DNA of 64,000 nucleotides, taken from contig NZ_BBWJ01000006.1 in NCBI RefSeq assembly GCF_001463745.1, positions 1 through 64,000 on the forward strand. Reading direction: 5' to 3'. The notes beneath the pieces were generated by a model, which had not been told where the DNA came from, made no database searches, and saw only the letters and a program-made list of their open reading frames with translations. Shown here piece after piece: positions 18,384-27,000 of the stretch; the first letter of the stretch is position 1, and the number at the start of each line of letters is the position of its first letter. The stretch comes from Aureimonas sp. AU22. Lineage in GTDB: Bacteria > Pseudomonadota > Alphaproteobacteria > Rhizobiales > Rhizobiaceae. The position numbers and the translations under genes were made by a program.

Positions 18384-19595
18384 ATGGCCGAAACGACCCG
18401 CTCCTCCGCTGTCGCGGCGCGCGCCTTCCTCTACGCTCTTGCGGCTTCGTCGATCCTCGCCGGCCCAGCCGCCGCCGCCTCGTCCGTGGTGGTCGCCGGA
18501 CAGGACGCACGCACCCCGAGCGTCACGCAGACGAGGCACGTGGAAACACGGCGCCAAACGCCCGCCCAATGCGCGGCCGCCTTCCATGCCCGTTTCGGAG
18601 CGATCCGCGAAGGCGCGTTCGCCGCGCTGAAGACGGCAACGGGCGTCGAGCCGGGTCCGATGGACGAGACGTTGCCGGGCACCCTTCTCTTTCCGCCGTC
18701 CGGGCGGGCCCAGGCCGGCGACAACAGTGCCGCGCTCCGCACGGCGGCCGCGCTCGCGAAGGCACGAGGGCGTACGGTCGGCCCGCTCGATGCCAACGCC
18801 CGCTGGATCGCCGCCCGCATCCGCGAGGATCTCGGCGACTTCCTCTCCCAGAAGGAGACCCCCTATCTCTGCAGCGGGATCGACGCCTATCTCGAAACGC
18901 TGCGCGCGCAGGCAGCGCGGATCGGCCAGTCGCCCGACCGGCTCGCCGCGCAGGTGAATGCCCAGCGCGAGGCCGCCCGGTCCAGCCTGATCGCGGCTCG
19001 TGCCGCCCTGCGTCCCGCCCCCCTCCCCCGCTTCGCGCCCAGCGATCGTCCCGGCGACGCGTTGGTCGCCACGAACCTGCGCACCAGCGTCGGGCTTGAT
19101 GGGAACGAAGTGTATGGGCCGGCGATGCGGGTCGCCAATCGCGGCGACATTCGCGTCTCGGAAGGCAGTTCCGATCCCGATCTTCCGCCGCTGAAGGCGT
19201 CGGACGCGTTGGCGAGCGAGGAGGACATCGCCCGCACGGTTCGCGATCTCGGCACCCGCGCCGACGCCGCGGGGGCGCTGGGCAGTTCCACCATCGCCGG
19301 TACCGACCCGGTCAGCACGGGGGCGATCGCCGTCATCGGTCCGGCTCGCCCCGACACGAGGGCGAGCTTGCGCCTTCTGGCCGAATTGCGCCCGCGTCTC
19401 CTCGGCCCAGCCGCGCCTGTCCAAGCGGACGCGAACCAGCGCGCCGATCTTGTGCGTGCGCTTTCCGATCTCGAAGCGCTGGACTATCTCCTGGCCGCCG
19501 AGCGCGAGCCCTCGCATCCGTTGCCGGCAGCGCTGGAGGCGACCTTCGGTGCCATCGCGACGGCGCACGCCGACGCTTGCGCCTGCAAGCCCTGA
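18384..19595 (+). CDS. Exported protein of unknown function
   Basis: About 403 residues with an N-terminal signal peptide (FLYALAASSILAGPAAAAS). I recognise no family. The mature protein is Ala/Arg-rich and mostly helical, with cysteines at PAQCAAAF and PYLCSGI and a closing ADACACKP; the four positions could form disulfides. A low-complexity centre contains SSTIAGTDPVSTGAIAVIG. A TTG at 18363 gives an alternative start seven codons earlier. It follows the AsmA-like gene after about 40 bases in the same direction, so co-transcription is likely and an envelope role is plausible. Confidence 0.75.
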   Translation: MAETTRSSAVAARAFLYALAASSILAGPAAAASSVVVAGQDARTPSVTQTRHVETRRQTPAQCAAAFHARFGAIREGAFAALKTATGVEPGPMDETLPGTLLFPPSGRAQAGDNSAALRTAAALAKARGRTVGPLDANARWIAARIREDLGDFLSQKETPYLCSGIDAYLETLRAQAARIGQSPDRLAAQVNAQREAARSSLIAARAALRPAPLPRFAPSDRPGDALVATNLRTSVGLDGNEVYGPAMRVANRGDIRVSEGSSDPDLPPLKASDALASEEDIARTVRDLGTRADAAGALGSSTIAGTDPVSTGAIAVIGPARPDTRASLRLLAELRPRLLGPAAPVQADANQRADLVRALSDLEALDYLLAAEREPSHPLPAALEATFGAIATAHADACACKP

Positions 19596-19600
19596 GACGG

Positions 19601-19622
19601 CTGCGCCGGAGCGCCGGCGCAG
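19601..19622. terminator. Hairpin between convergent genes
   Basis: CTGCGCCGG and CCGGCGCAG form a perfect 9-bp stem around AGCG, six bases after the rightward stop. It has no T-run on either side, so it may only stabilise RNA ends. The rest of the 156-base gap shows nothing else. Confidence 0.35.
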
Positions 19623-19751
19623 GATCCGCAGGGGATCGCCTCGGCTAGCGAAGCGTCAGGCACCGTCGAGCCCAACGGCACCCATCCCGCAACATCCGGC
19701 GGAAGGCGCCATTGGGCCCACCCGGCGGACCTGCGATACGCGCTCCACGGG

Positions 19752-20570
19752 TCAGGTCCCGGCGGCCAGCCGTTCGTCGCGCAAGCGCCGGACTTCCTGG
19801 CGCTTGGTGAGAAGCGAGGCGATCACGACGCCGACTGCCACCACCGCGATGAGGATGGTGGAGATGGCGTTGATCTCGGGCGTCACGCCAAGCCGCACCT
19901 GGCTGTAGATGCGCATCGGGAGCGTCGTCGCGCCCGGTCCCGAGGTGAAGCTCGCGATCACGAGATCGTCGAGCGACAGCGTGAAGGCGAGCATCCAGCC
20001 GGCCGCCACCGCCGGCCAGATCACCGGCAGGGTGATGAGGAAGAACGCCTTCCACGGCGGACAGCCCAGATCCTGAGCGGCCTCCTCCAGCGACAGGTCG
20101 AACGACACCAGCCGCGACTGCACCACCACGGCCACGAAGCACATGGTGAGCGTCGTGTGGGCGAGGGTCACCGTCCAGAAGCCGCGGTCGAAATCGATGG
20201 CGACGAACAAGAGCAGCAGCGACAGGCCGGTGATCACCTCGGGCATGACGAGCGGCGCGAAGACCATGCCCGAAAACAGGAGGCGGCCGCGGAAGCGCTT
20301 GTGGCGTACGAGAGCCAGCGCGGCGAGCGTGCCGAGCACGGTCGCCAGCGTCGCCGACACGATGCCGACGCGCAGCGTCACGAAGGCCGCGTCGAGAAAC
20401 AGGCGATTGCCGGCGAGCGCCGTATACCAGCGCGTCGAGAAGCCGCCCCAGACGGTGACGAGCTGCGAGGCGTTGAAGGAATAGATGACGAGAAGCAGGA
20501 TCGGCAGGTAGAGGAAGCCGAAGCCCGCCACCAGCGACACGACGTTGAACGACGACAACCCGCGCCGCAT
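19752..20570 (-). CDS. potC: Polyamine ABC transporter permease (PotC/PotI type)
   Basis: A 272-residue permease with six helices. The ATPase-contact loop reads EEAAQDLGCPPWKAFFLITL, the PotC-type EAA motif, and TLSLDDLVIASFTSGPG is typical of polyamine permeases. It starts at ATG 20570 with a one-base stop/start overlap (TGATG) with the PotB gene, so the two are coupled. It is the last gene of the leftward pot operon, with the convergent hypothetical gene beyond. The exact polyamine (putrescine or spermidine) cannot be assigned. Confidence 0.92.
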   Translation of the reverse strand: MRRGLSSFNVVSLVAGFGFLYLPILLLVIYSFNASQLVTVWGGFSTRWYTALAGNRLFLDAAFVTLRVGIVSATLATVLGTLAALALVRHKRFRGRLLFSGMVFAPLVMPEVITGLSLLLLFVAIDFDRGFWTVTLAHTTLTMCFVAVVVQSRLVSFDLSLEEAAQDLGCPPWKAFFLITLPVIWPAVAAGWMLAFTLSLDDLVIASFTSGPGATTLPMRIYSQVRLGVTPEINAISTILIAVVAVGVVIASLLTKRQEVRRLRDERLAAGT

Positions 20571-21475
20571 CAGTCGATCCTCGCCTGGACGCGCTGGAAC
20601 AGCGTGATCGGGATCACCAGCACGAGAAGCAGAAGCACCGCCACCGCCGAGGCCACCGGCCAGTCGCGGTTGGCGAAGAACTCGTCCCAGAGCGTCTTGC
20701 CGATCATCAGCGTCTGCGATCCGCCGAGAAGATCGGGGATCACGAACTCGCCGACGGCCGGGATGAAGACGAGGAAGGCACCCGCCAGGACGCCGGGCAG
20801 CGACAGTGGGAAGGTCACGCTCCAGAAGGCGCGCAGCGGCGTGCAGCCAAGATCGCTCGCCGCCTCCAGGAGGCGATGGTCCAGCCGCTCGAGGCTGGCA
20901 TAGATCGGCAGCACCATGAAGGGCAGATAGGAATAGACGATGCCGATATAGACGGCCGTCTCGGTGTTGAGGATCTCGAGCGGCGTCGAGACGAGGCCGG
21001 TCCCAAGGAGGACCTGGTTGAGGTAGCCCTCGTTCCGCAATATGCCGATCCAGGCGTAGACGCGGATCAGGAAGCTCGTCCAGAACGGCAGGATGACCAG
21101 CATCACCAGGATCTGGCGCATGGTGCTCGACGCGCGCGACATGGCGTAGGCGAGCGGATAGGCGACCAGAAGCGCCAGCACCGTCGAGATCGCGGCGATC
21201 CGCAGCGACGAGAGGTAGGCGTCGAGATAGAGCGGATCGTCGCCGAGCCACAGGTAGCTGTCGAAGCTCAAGCCCCGGACCGCCGCCACGAACGCGGCCC
21301 AGCTCTCCGCCGTGAAGACCGGCGTATAGGGAGGCTGCGCGATCGTCGTCGTCGACAGCGAGATCTTGAGGACGATCGCGAAGGGAACGAGGAAGAGCGC
21401 GACGAGCCAGAGATAGGGCACGCCGATCACCGCGCCCCGCCACCACCCGCCCTGCGTCTTGGAGCTGCCGGCCAT
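20570..21475 (-). CDS. potB: Polyamine ABC transporter permease (PotB/PotH type)
   Basis: A 301-residue permease with six helices; the first (VIGVPYLWLVALFLVPFAIV) follows a short polar N-terminus. The EAA loop is LEAASDLGCTPLRAFWSVTF, and the late GEFVIPDLLGGSQTLMIGKT stretch is characteristic of PotB/PotH. It pairs with PotC to form the channel. Five bases separate it from the ATPase stop codon upstream in the transcript. Confidence 0.93.
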   Translation of the reverse strand: MAGSSKTQGGWWRGAVIGVPYLWLVALFLVPFAIVLKISLSTTTIAQPPYTPVFTAESWAAFVAAVRGLSFDSYLWLGDDPLYLDAYLSSLRIAAISTVLALLVAYPLAYAMSRASSTMRQILVMLVILPFWTSFLIRVYAWIGILRNEGYLNQVLLGTGLVSTPLEILNTETAVYIGIVYSYLPFMVLPIYASLERLDHRLLEAASDLGCTPLRAFWSVTFPLSLPGVLAGAFLVFIPAVGEFVIPDLLGGSQTLMIGKTLWDEFFANRDWPVASAVAVLLLLVLVIPITLFQRVQARID

Positions 21476-21480
21476 ATCAG

Positions 21481-22632
21481 CTACTCCGCCAGGACCACGC
21501 CGGCGTCGCGCTCGAAGGTGAGCGTGACCTCCTCCTCCCAGGCGATCTGCTCCGGCGCCACGCGAGCCGCGTTGATCACGGTGGAGCGCACCGTCTCGCC
21601 GCCCGAGAGCCGGATGTTGAAGAGGGTGACGTCCCCGAGATAGGCGATGTCCCAGACCGTGCCGGACAGCGTGTTGGCGGCACCCGCCTCGGCTGCGCGG
21701 CGCGACAGTCGCACCTTTTCCGGCCGGATCGCGAAGGCCACCGTCTGGCCGGGCGTCAGCGCCGCCGCGGTCTCGGTCTCGATGCGCCCCGCAGGCGAGC
21801 GGAGCGTCGCCATGCCGCTCGAAACGCTTTCCACCTCGGCCTCGATCAGCGACACGTTGCCGACGAAATCGGCGACGTAGCGCGAGGTCGGAGCCTCGTA
21901 GACGACCGCGGGCGGTGCGACCTGGCAGATCTTGCCGGCGCGCATCACGGCCATGCGGTCGGCCATGGTCATCGCCTCTTCCTGGTCATGGGTGACGATC
22001 ACGAAGGTGAGGCCGAGTTCCTGCTGGAGGTCCATCAGCTCGAACTGGGTTTCCTCGCGCAGCTTCTTGTCGAGTGCGCCGAGAGGCTCGTCGAGAAGCA
22101 GCACCTTGGGCCGCTTGGCGAGCGAGCGCGCGAGCGCGACGCGCTGCTGCTGGCCGCCCGACAGCTGGCTGGGCTTGCGCCGGCGGAAGGGCTCGAGCTT
22201 GACGAGCCGCAGCATCTCCTCGACCCGCGCATCGATCTCCGAGCGCGCCATGCCGTCCTGCCGGAGACCGAAGGCGATGTTCTTCTCGACGTTCATGTGC
22301 GGGAAGAGCGCATAGGACTGGAACATCATGTTGAGCGGACGCCGGTAGGGCGGCACGCCCTTGAGGCTCTCGCCCCCTAAGCGGATGTCGCCGTCCGTTG
22401 GCTCTTCGAAGCCGGCCAGCATGCGCAGCAGCGTGGACTTGCCGCAACCCGAAGGTCCGAGAAGCGCGAAGAACTCCCGGTCGTAGATGCCGAGCGACAG
22501 GTCGTCCACGGCCACCGAGCCCCCGAAGCGCTTGGTGACGTGGTCGAACTCGATGAGGGGCTTGGCGGCGGGGTCGTTCCAGGGGTCGAAGTTGCGGCGA
22601 ATATTGCCGAGGGATTTCTGTGCGCCCGCCAT
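21481..22632 (-). CDS. potA: Polyamine ABC transporter ATP-binding protein
   Basis: A 383-residue ATPase. It has Walker A GPSGCGKST, signature LSGGQQQRVALARSL, Walker B VLLLDEPLGALD and the switch THDQEEAMTMADRMAVM. A TOBE domain fills the C-terminal 110 residues (ending with the ALTPGQTVAFAIRPEKVRL region). These are PotA/PotG hallmarks. It lies between the binding-protein gene and the two permeases. Confidence 0.94.
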   Translation of the reverse strand: MAGAQKSLGNIRRNFDPWNDPAAKPLIEFDHVTKRFGGSVAVDDLSLGIYDREFFALLGPSGCGKSTLLRMLAGFEEPTDGDIRLGGESLKGVPPYRRPLNMMFQSYALFPHMNVEKNIAFGLRQDGMARSEIDARVEEMLRLVKLEPFRRRKPSQLSGGQQQRVALARSLAKRPKVLLLDEPLGALDKKLREETQFELMDLQQELGLTFVIVTHDQEEAMTMADRMAVMRAGKICQVAPPAVVYEAPTSRYVADFVGNVSLIEAEVESVSSGMATLRSPAGRIETETAAALTPGQTVAFAIRPEKVRLSRRAAEAGAANTLSGTVWDIAYLGDVTLFNIRLSGGETVRSTVINAARVAPEQIAWEEEVTLTFERDAGVVLAE

Positions 22633-22692
22633 GCCCGTCCTTCGTGTCCCGTGTCCGACTGCCGGTCGGCCCCTTGGCCCGGCACCGCGCCC

Positions 22693-23784
22693 TCAGCGGC
22701 CGGTCTTCACCGTCGTGAAGGCGCGAGTCGCCAGACGCTGCGCGCGCGAGTCGTAGGGTCGCTTGATGAAGAGCTTTTGAAGGGTCGCCTCGTCCGGATA
22801 GATCGCGGGATCCTCCAGGATCTCCTTATCGATCAGCGGCTGCGAGGCGAGGTTTCCGTTGGCGTAGGACACGTAGTTGGTCGCCCTCGCGATCACCTCG
22901 GGGCGCATCATGTAGTTGATGAAGACGTGCGCTTCCTCGACATGCGGGGCGTCCGCGGGGATCGCCATCTGGTCGAACCACATCATCGCGCCCTCCTTCG
23001 GGATGGCATAGGCGACCTCGACGCCGCGGCCGGCCTCCTCGGCGCGCGTCGCGGCCTGCAGGACGTCGCCCGAGAAGCCGATCGCCACGCAGATGTCGCC
23101 GTTGGCGAGGGCGTTGATGTATTCCGACGAATGGAACTTGCGGATGAAGGGGCGCACGCCCTTCAGGAGTTCCTCCGCCTTGCCGATGGATTCCGCATCG
23201 CTCGCGTTGGGGTCGAGACCGAGATACTGCAGCACTGCCGGCAGGATCTCGCCCGGCGCGTCGAGCATGTCGATGCCGCACTTGGACAGAACCTCGGCGT
23301 TCTTCGGGTCGAAGACGAGGGCCCACGAATCCACCGGGGCGTCGGGCAGGAGCTCCTTGACCTTAGCGGGATTGTAGCCGACGCCGGTGGTGCCCCACAT
23401 GTAGTTGACCGAATGGGCGTTGCCCGGATCGTAGGCGGCGACGCGCTCGGTGACGAGCGGCCACATGTTCTTGAGGTTGGGCAGCTTCGACGCGTCGAGC
23501 GTCTGGAAGACGCCCGCGTCGATCTGGCGCGACAGGTACTCGGCCGAGGGCACCACGATATCGTAGCCGCTGCCGCCGGCCAGCAGGCGGGTCTCGAGGA
23601 TCTCGTTGGAATCGTAGGTGTCGTAGACGACCCGGATCCCCGTTTCCTTCGTGAAGTCGTCAATGATCGAGGTGTCGATGTAGTCCGACCAGTTGAAGAC
23701 GTTGAGCACCTTCTCCTGGGCCGAAGCCGCGTGGACGCCGAGGCTCGCAACGACGCTGGCCAGCAGGAAGGAGGTCAATCGCAT
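22693..23784 (-). CDS. potF: Polyamine ABC transporter substrate-binding protein (PotF/PotD type)
   Basis: A 363-residue periplasmic binding protein. Signal peptide residues 1-21 end at ASA. The mature start KVLNVFNWSDYIDTSIIDDF is the classic PotF/PotD opening, and YDIVVPSAEYLSRQI, NYMWGTTGVGYN and FIKRPYDSRAQRL follow at the expected places. The ATG at 23784 matches the signal peptide; the extension to 23832 is unlikely. It is the first gene of the pot operon. A 12-bp palindrome sits 36 bases upstream. Confidence 0.94.
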   Translation of the reverse strand: MRLTSFLLASVVASLGVHAASAQEKVLNVFNWSDYIDTSIIDDFTKETGIRVVYDTYDSNEILETRLLAGGSGYDIVVPSAEYLSRQIDAGVFQTLDASKLPNLKNMWPLVTERVAAYDPGNAHSVNYMWGTTGVGYNPAKVKELLPDAPVDSWALVFDPKNAEVLSKCGIDMLDAPGEILPAVLQYLGLDPNASDAESIGKAEELLKGVRPFIRKFHSSEYINALANGDICVAIGFSGDVLQAATRAEEAGRGVEVAYAIPKEGAMMWFDQMAIPADAPHVEEAHVFINYMMRPEVIARATNYVSYANGNLASQPLIDKEILEDPAIYPDEATLQKLFIKRPYDSRAQRLATRAFTTVKTGR

Positions 23785-23819
23785 CGGACGGGCACCTTTT
23801 CGGATTGCTCTGTTGCAAG

Positions 23820-23831
23820 GCAATATTGCCA
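23820..23831. promoter_or_regulatory. Palindrome upstream of potF
   Basis: GGCAATATTGCC is a perfect 12-bp palindrome, 36 bases upstream of the potF start, in an AT-rich patch of an otherwise GC-rich region. Its place suggests an operator for the polyamine import operon. No regulator gene is adjacent. Confidence 0.4.
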
Positions 23832-23866
23832 AAGCCCTGCGCTTTGCCTAGGGCCGCCCGGCGTTT

Positions 23867-24391
23867 TTACCCTTCCTTCATGCTCTCGCGCAGCATGAAC
23901 ACGGCACCCTCGCCATAGCCCGCCAGTTTGGGAGCAAGGGCCGGATCGTCCACGCGGGCGAACCCGAAGCGTGCCCAGAAGGGCCATGTGCCGTAGACGG
24001 AGACGAGAACCGCCGCCCCGAAAGGCTCGGCGAGCGTCAGGAGGCGGCGGATCGCCGGCTCGGCCAGCCCGTGCCCCCGCCATTCCGGCGCCACCGCGAC
24101 GTCGTGGAGGTAGAGCGCGTCGGCATCGGCAGGCAGGGTGCCGAGCACGGTGTCGAGCGGAGGCGGCGCGAAGCGATGTACGGGATAGGCGATCGCATAG
24201 GCGGCGAGCGCCCCGTCCGCATGGGCAAGCACGAGCGAGCCCTCCGGAAACAGCCGCAGCCGATCCAAGAACATCGCCTCGCCCTCATGGAAGGTGGGAT
24301 GCACGCGCTCCGAGAGGGCCATCACGGCGGGCAGGTCTTCCGCCTCCATCGGACGCCAGCCGGCCGGTGACGGCAGGGCGACCCGGCTCAT
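23867..24391 (-). CDS. GNAT-family N-acetyltransferase
   Basis: A 174-residue acetyltransferase. The acetyl-CoA binding motif A is LHDVAVAPEWRGHGLAEPAI (Q/RxxGxG/A variant), after an EDLPAVMALSERVHP opening typical of GNAT enzymes, and the C-terminal WPFWARFGFARVDD matches the last strand pair. It overlaps the beta-hydroxylase-like gene by four bases (ATGA), so they form one transcription unit. Next to polyamine genes, an acetylase acting on polyamines or their breakdown products is conceivable, but the substrate is unknown. Confidence 0.87.
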   Translation of the reverse strand: MSRVALPSPAGWRPMEAEDLPAVMALSERVHPTFHEGEAMFLDRLRLFPEGSLVLAHADGALAAYAIAYPVHRFAPPPLDTVLGTLPADADALYLHDVAVAPEWRGHGLAEPAIRRLLTLAEPFGAAVLVSVYGTWPFWARFGFARVDDPALAPKLAGYGEGAVFMLRESMKEG

Positions 24392-25197
24392 CGATGCTGG
24401 CGCCCCGCGCCGTAGAACATCTTCTCCCAAGCCTTGTGCGCCTTGTAGCCCTCGCGGATGAAGGGCGTGAACACGGCGAGATTGAGCACCGCCTTGTTGG
24501 CGACGTTGGCGGGAAAGCGCAGCGGCTTCTCGAAATCCACGAACAGGACCACCCGCACCGCGTCCGAATGGTTCCATGCCTCGTGCTCGTAGGCGTCGTC
24601 GAAGATCAACGCCTCGCCTTCGCGCCAGTGGCGCGTCTGGTCGGAGATGCGGATACCGATCTTGTCGGGCTGATCGGGCACCACGAGGCCGAGATGGAAG
24701 CGCAGGACGCCGTTGTAGGGTCCGCGGTGCGGCGGCAGGTGCTTGCCGGGCTCGAAGATCGAGAACATGGCCGACTTCAGGCCCGGGATCTTCTGGAGGA
24801 TGCGCCAGGTCTCGGGGCACTGGCGGATCGCCTCCTCCGACTTGATGCCGTAGCCGCACAGGAAGAAGGTCTTCCAGTTCTGGTCCGACGAGATCGAGCG
24901 CACCTCGGACGAAATCTCGTGGAAGGCCGGCAGATCGCCCTTGCGCACCAGGATCTTGTCGAGCTCGGCACGGATCAGGCGCCATTCGGCCTCGACCTCG
25001 CGCGCCCAGGGAAAGTCGTCGGTCGGGTAGACCGGCGGATTGCCGACCGCCGAATACTTGAGGTTCAGCGCCTCCGCCCTGTCGACGAGCCCTTGCACGA
25101 CTCGCGCGGCAGCCCCCTGCCGGCTCATCGTGTCCTGGAGGCCTTCCGTCTTGGTGGTCTGCTGCGGGGTGGTCTGCTTGGGGGCCGTGTCTGTCAT
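24388..25197 (-). CDS. Aspartyl/asparaginyl beta-hydroxylase-domain protein
   Basis: A 269-residue protein of the Asp/Asn beta-hydroxylase (LpxO-like) cupin dioxygenase family. The Fe(II)/2-oxoglutarate core is visible as HRGPYNGVLRFHLGLVV (first metal histidine and the RxH-type oxoglutarate segment) and DDAYEHEAWN (second histidine). There is no membrane anchor, so it is likely cytoplasmic. A Thr/Gln-rich N-terminal tail of about 25 residues precedes the domain. Family members hydroxylate lipid A fatty acids or amino-acid side chains. Here it is coupled to a GNAT gene and divergent from the PuuA-like gene; its substrate is not known. Confidence 0.86.
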   Translation of the reverse strand: MTDTAPKQTTPQQTTKTEGLQDTMSRQGAAARVVQGLVDRAEALNLKYSAVGNPPVYPTDDFPWAREVEAEWRLIRAELDKILVRKGDLPAFHEISSEVRSISSDQNWKTFFLCGYGIKSEEAIRQCPETWRILQKIPGLKSAMFSIFEPGKHLPPHRGPYNGVLRFHLGLVVPDQPDKIGIRISDQTRHWREGEALIFDDAYEHEAWNHSDAVRVVLFVDFEKPLRFPANVANKAVLNLAVFTPFIREGYKAHKAWEKMFYGAGRQHR

Positions 25198-25452
25198 GGT
25201 TCTTCCAATACTCGCCCGGCGATGAAGCCGATCGCTCCTGCATGTCGCTCTTCTGCATGGCGTTTCAACGGAAATCTCGAGGCGTCAAGCGCCAAACCCG
25301 TTCGCCGGGTGCGTCCGGGCACCGGATGGACGCTCGCCGGCAGGTCGCGGCGCCGGGGATCACGACCGCCGCCGCGTCCGCGCGCCGGAGCCTTCCCGGC
25401 TCCGCAGGGACGGGCTATGCTCGGCCCATCCGCCCCTTGTCCGCAGGACCGC

Positions 25453-27000
25453 ATGCAAGACCGCACCCGACCGCCCAAGCTCGATGCCGGCGCCTTGTCC
25501 AAGATCAAGCGCGACAAGCCCAAGCGGCGCGGGGTCTCCGACGGCGTCGGGATCGGCAAGGCGAGCGGGGCACGCGTCGATCGCCCGCGCGTGTCTCCGG
25601 CCGCGCCCCGTTCGGGCCGCGCCGATTACCTCGATTCCCGGCGCGGCGTGCGCTCCATGGCGGAAGCCGCCGAATGGCTGCGCGTGCGCGGCATCGAGGA
25701 CATCGAGTGCATCACGCCGGACCTTGCGGGCGTCGCCCGCGGCAAGATGATGCCGGCCAAGAAATTCACCGGCAACACCTCGCTGGCCCTGCCCTCGGCT
25801 CTGTTCATGCACACGATCTCGGGCGAGTATCCGGAAGAGACGGGCTCGTTCCGCTATTCGCCGAACGACGGCGACCTCAAGCTCGTGCCCGATCTTTCGA
25901 CCCTCTCGGCGGTCCCCTGGGAGAGCGATCCTACGGCGCAGGTGATCTGCGACCTGATCGACACCGCCGGCGAGGCGGTCGGCTACACGCCGCGCAACGT
26001 GCTCAAACGGGTCATGAAGCTCTACGAGGATCGCGGGTGGCGGCCGGTGGTGGCGCCGGAGATCGAGTTCTACCTCGTCTCCAAGAACGTCGATCCCGAC
26101 TATCCCCTGACGCCCCCGATCGGCCGCTCGGGTCGGCAGATCCAGGGCGGACAGGCCTATTCGATCGGTGGCATCAACGAGTTCGACGAACTGATCGACG
26201 ACATCTACCATTTCTCCGACGGGCAGGGCCTCGAGATCGACACGCTGATCCACGAGGACGGCGCCGCGCAGCTCGAGATCAACCTGCGCCACGGCGATCC
26301 CGTGGAACTCGCCGATCAGGTGTTCATGTTCAAGCGCACGATCCGCGAGGCGGCGCTGAAGCACGACATCTACGCGACCTTCATGGCCAAACCCATCCAG
26401 GGCCAGCCGGGATCGGCCATGCACATCCACCAGTCGGTGGTGGACGTCGAGACCGGACGCAACGTGTTCTCGGCCGAGGACGGCAGCCCTTCCCCGCTCT
26501 TTCACCACTTCATCGGCGGCATGCAACGCTTCGTGCCCGCCGCCCTCGTGATGATGGCCCCTTACGTCAACTCCTACCGTCGCCTCACCTACGGCATGTC
26601 GGCGCCGACCAACAACGCCTGGGGCTTCGACAACCGCACCACGGCCTTCCGCGTGCCGGCCTCGGACGCCGCCGCGCGGCGCGTCGAGAACCGGCTGCCC
26701 TCCTCGGACGCCAACCCCTATCTCGCGCTCGCGGCCTCGCTCGCCTGCGGCTGGCTCGGCATGGTCAACGCGGTGGAGCCGGACCAGCCGACCGACCGCA
26801 CGGTCAACGAGGACGGGGTCATCTCGCTGCCGCGCGGCCTCCTCGAGGCCGTCGCTGCGTTCGAGGCGGAAGAAGCGTTCCAGGAGGTGCTCTCCAAGGA
26901 ATTCGTCGGCACCTATGCCGGCATCAAGCGCGGCGAACACGAGACCTTCATGCAGGTCATCAGCCCGTGGGAGCGCGAGTTCCTGCTCCTGAATGTCTGA
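25453..27000 (+). CDS. Glutamine synthetase family protein, gamma-glutamylpolyamine synthetase (PuuA-like)
   Basis: A glutamine-synthetase-fold ligase of about 450-515 residues. The core matches PuuA: VAPEIEFYLV (catalytic glutamates), EINLRHGDP, ATFMAKPIQGQPGSAMHIHQ (metal/glutamate histidines), NSYRRLTYGMSAPTN and NRTTAFRVPASD (ATP-side arginines). PuuA joins glutamate to putrescine using ATP. Placement between the polyamine importer and a PuuB-like oxidase supports that role over ammonia assimilation. The start is uncertain: ATG 25453 would give an unusual basic tail of about 68 residues, while ATG 25657 gives a normal 447-residue enzyme. It overlaps the oxidase gene by eight bases. Confidence 0.9.
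   Translation: MQDRTRPPKLDAGALSKIKRDKPKRRGVSDGVGIGKASGARVDRPRVSPAAPRSGRADYLDSRRGVRSMAEAAEWLRVRGIEDIECITPDLAGVARGKMMPAKKFTGNTSLALPSALFMHTISGEYPEETGSFRYSPNDGDLKLVPDLSTLSAVPWESDPTAQVICDLIDTAGEAVGYTPRNVLKRVMKLYEDRGWRPVVAPEIEFYLVSKNVDPDYPLTPPIGRSGRQIQGGQAYSIGGINEFDELIDDIYHFSDGQGLEIDTLIHEDGAAQLEINLRHGDPVELADQVFMFKRTIREAALKHDIYATFMAKPIQGQPGSAMHIHQSVVDVETGRNVFSAEDGSPSPLFHHFIGGMQRFVPAALVMMAPYVNSYRRLTYGMSAPTNNAWGFDNRTTAFRVPASDAAARRVENRLPSSDANPYLALAASLACGWLGMVNAVEPDQPTDRTVNEDGVISLPRGLLEAVAAFEAEEAFQEVLSKEFVGTYAGIKRGEHETFMQVISPWEREFLLLNV

Noticed and set aside
23971-25452. Long in-frame plus-strand extension before the PuuA-like gene
   Set aside because: It runs antisense to the acetyltransferase and hydroxylase genes, and the added residues show no homology to the family.
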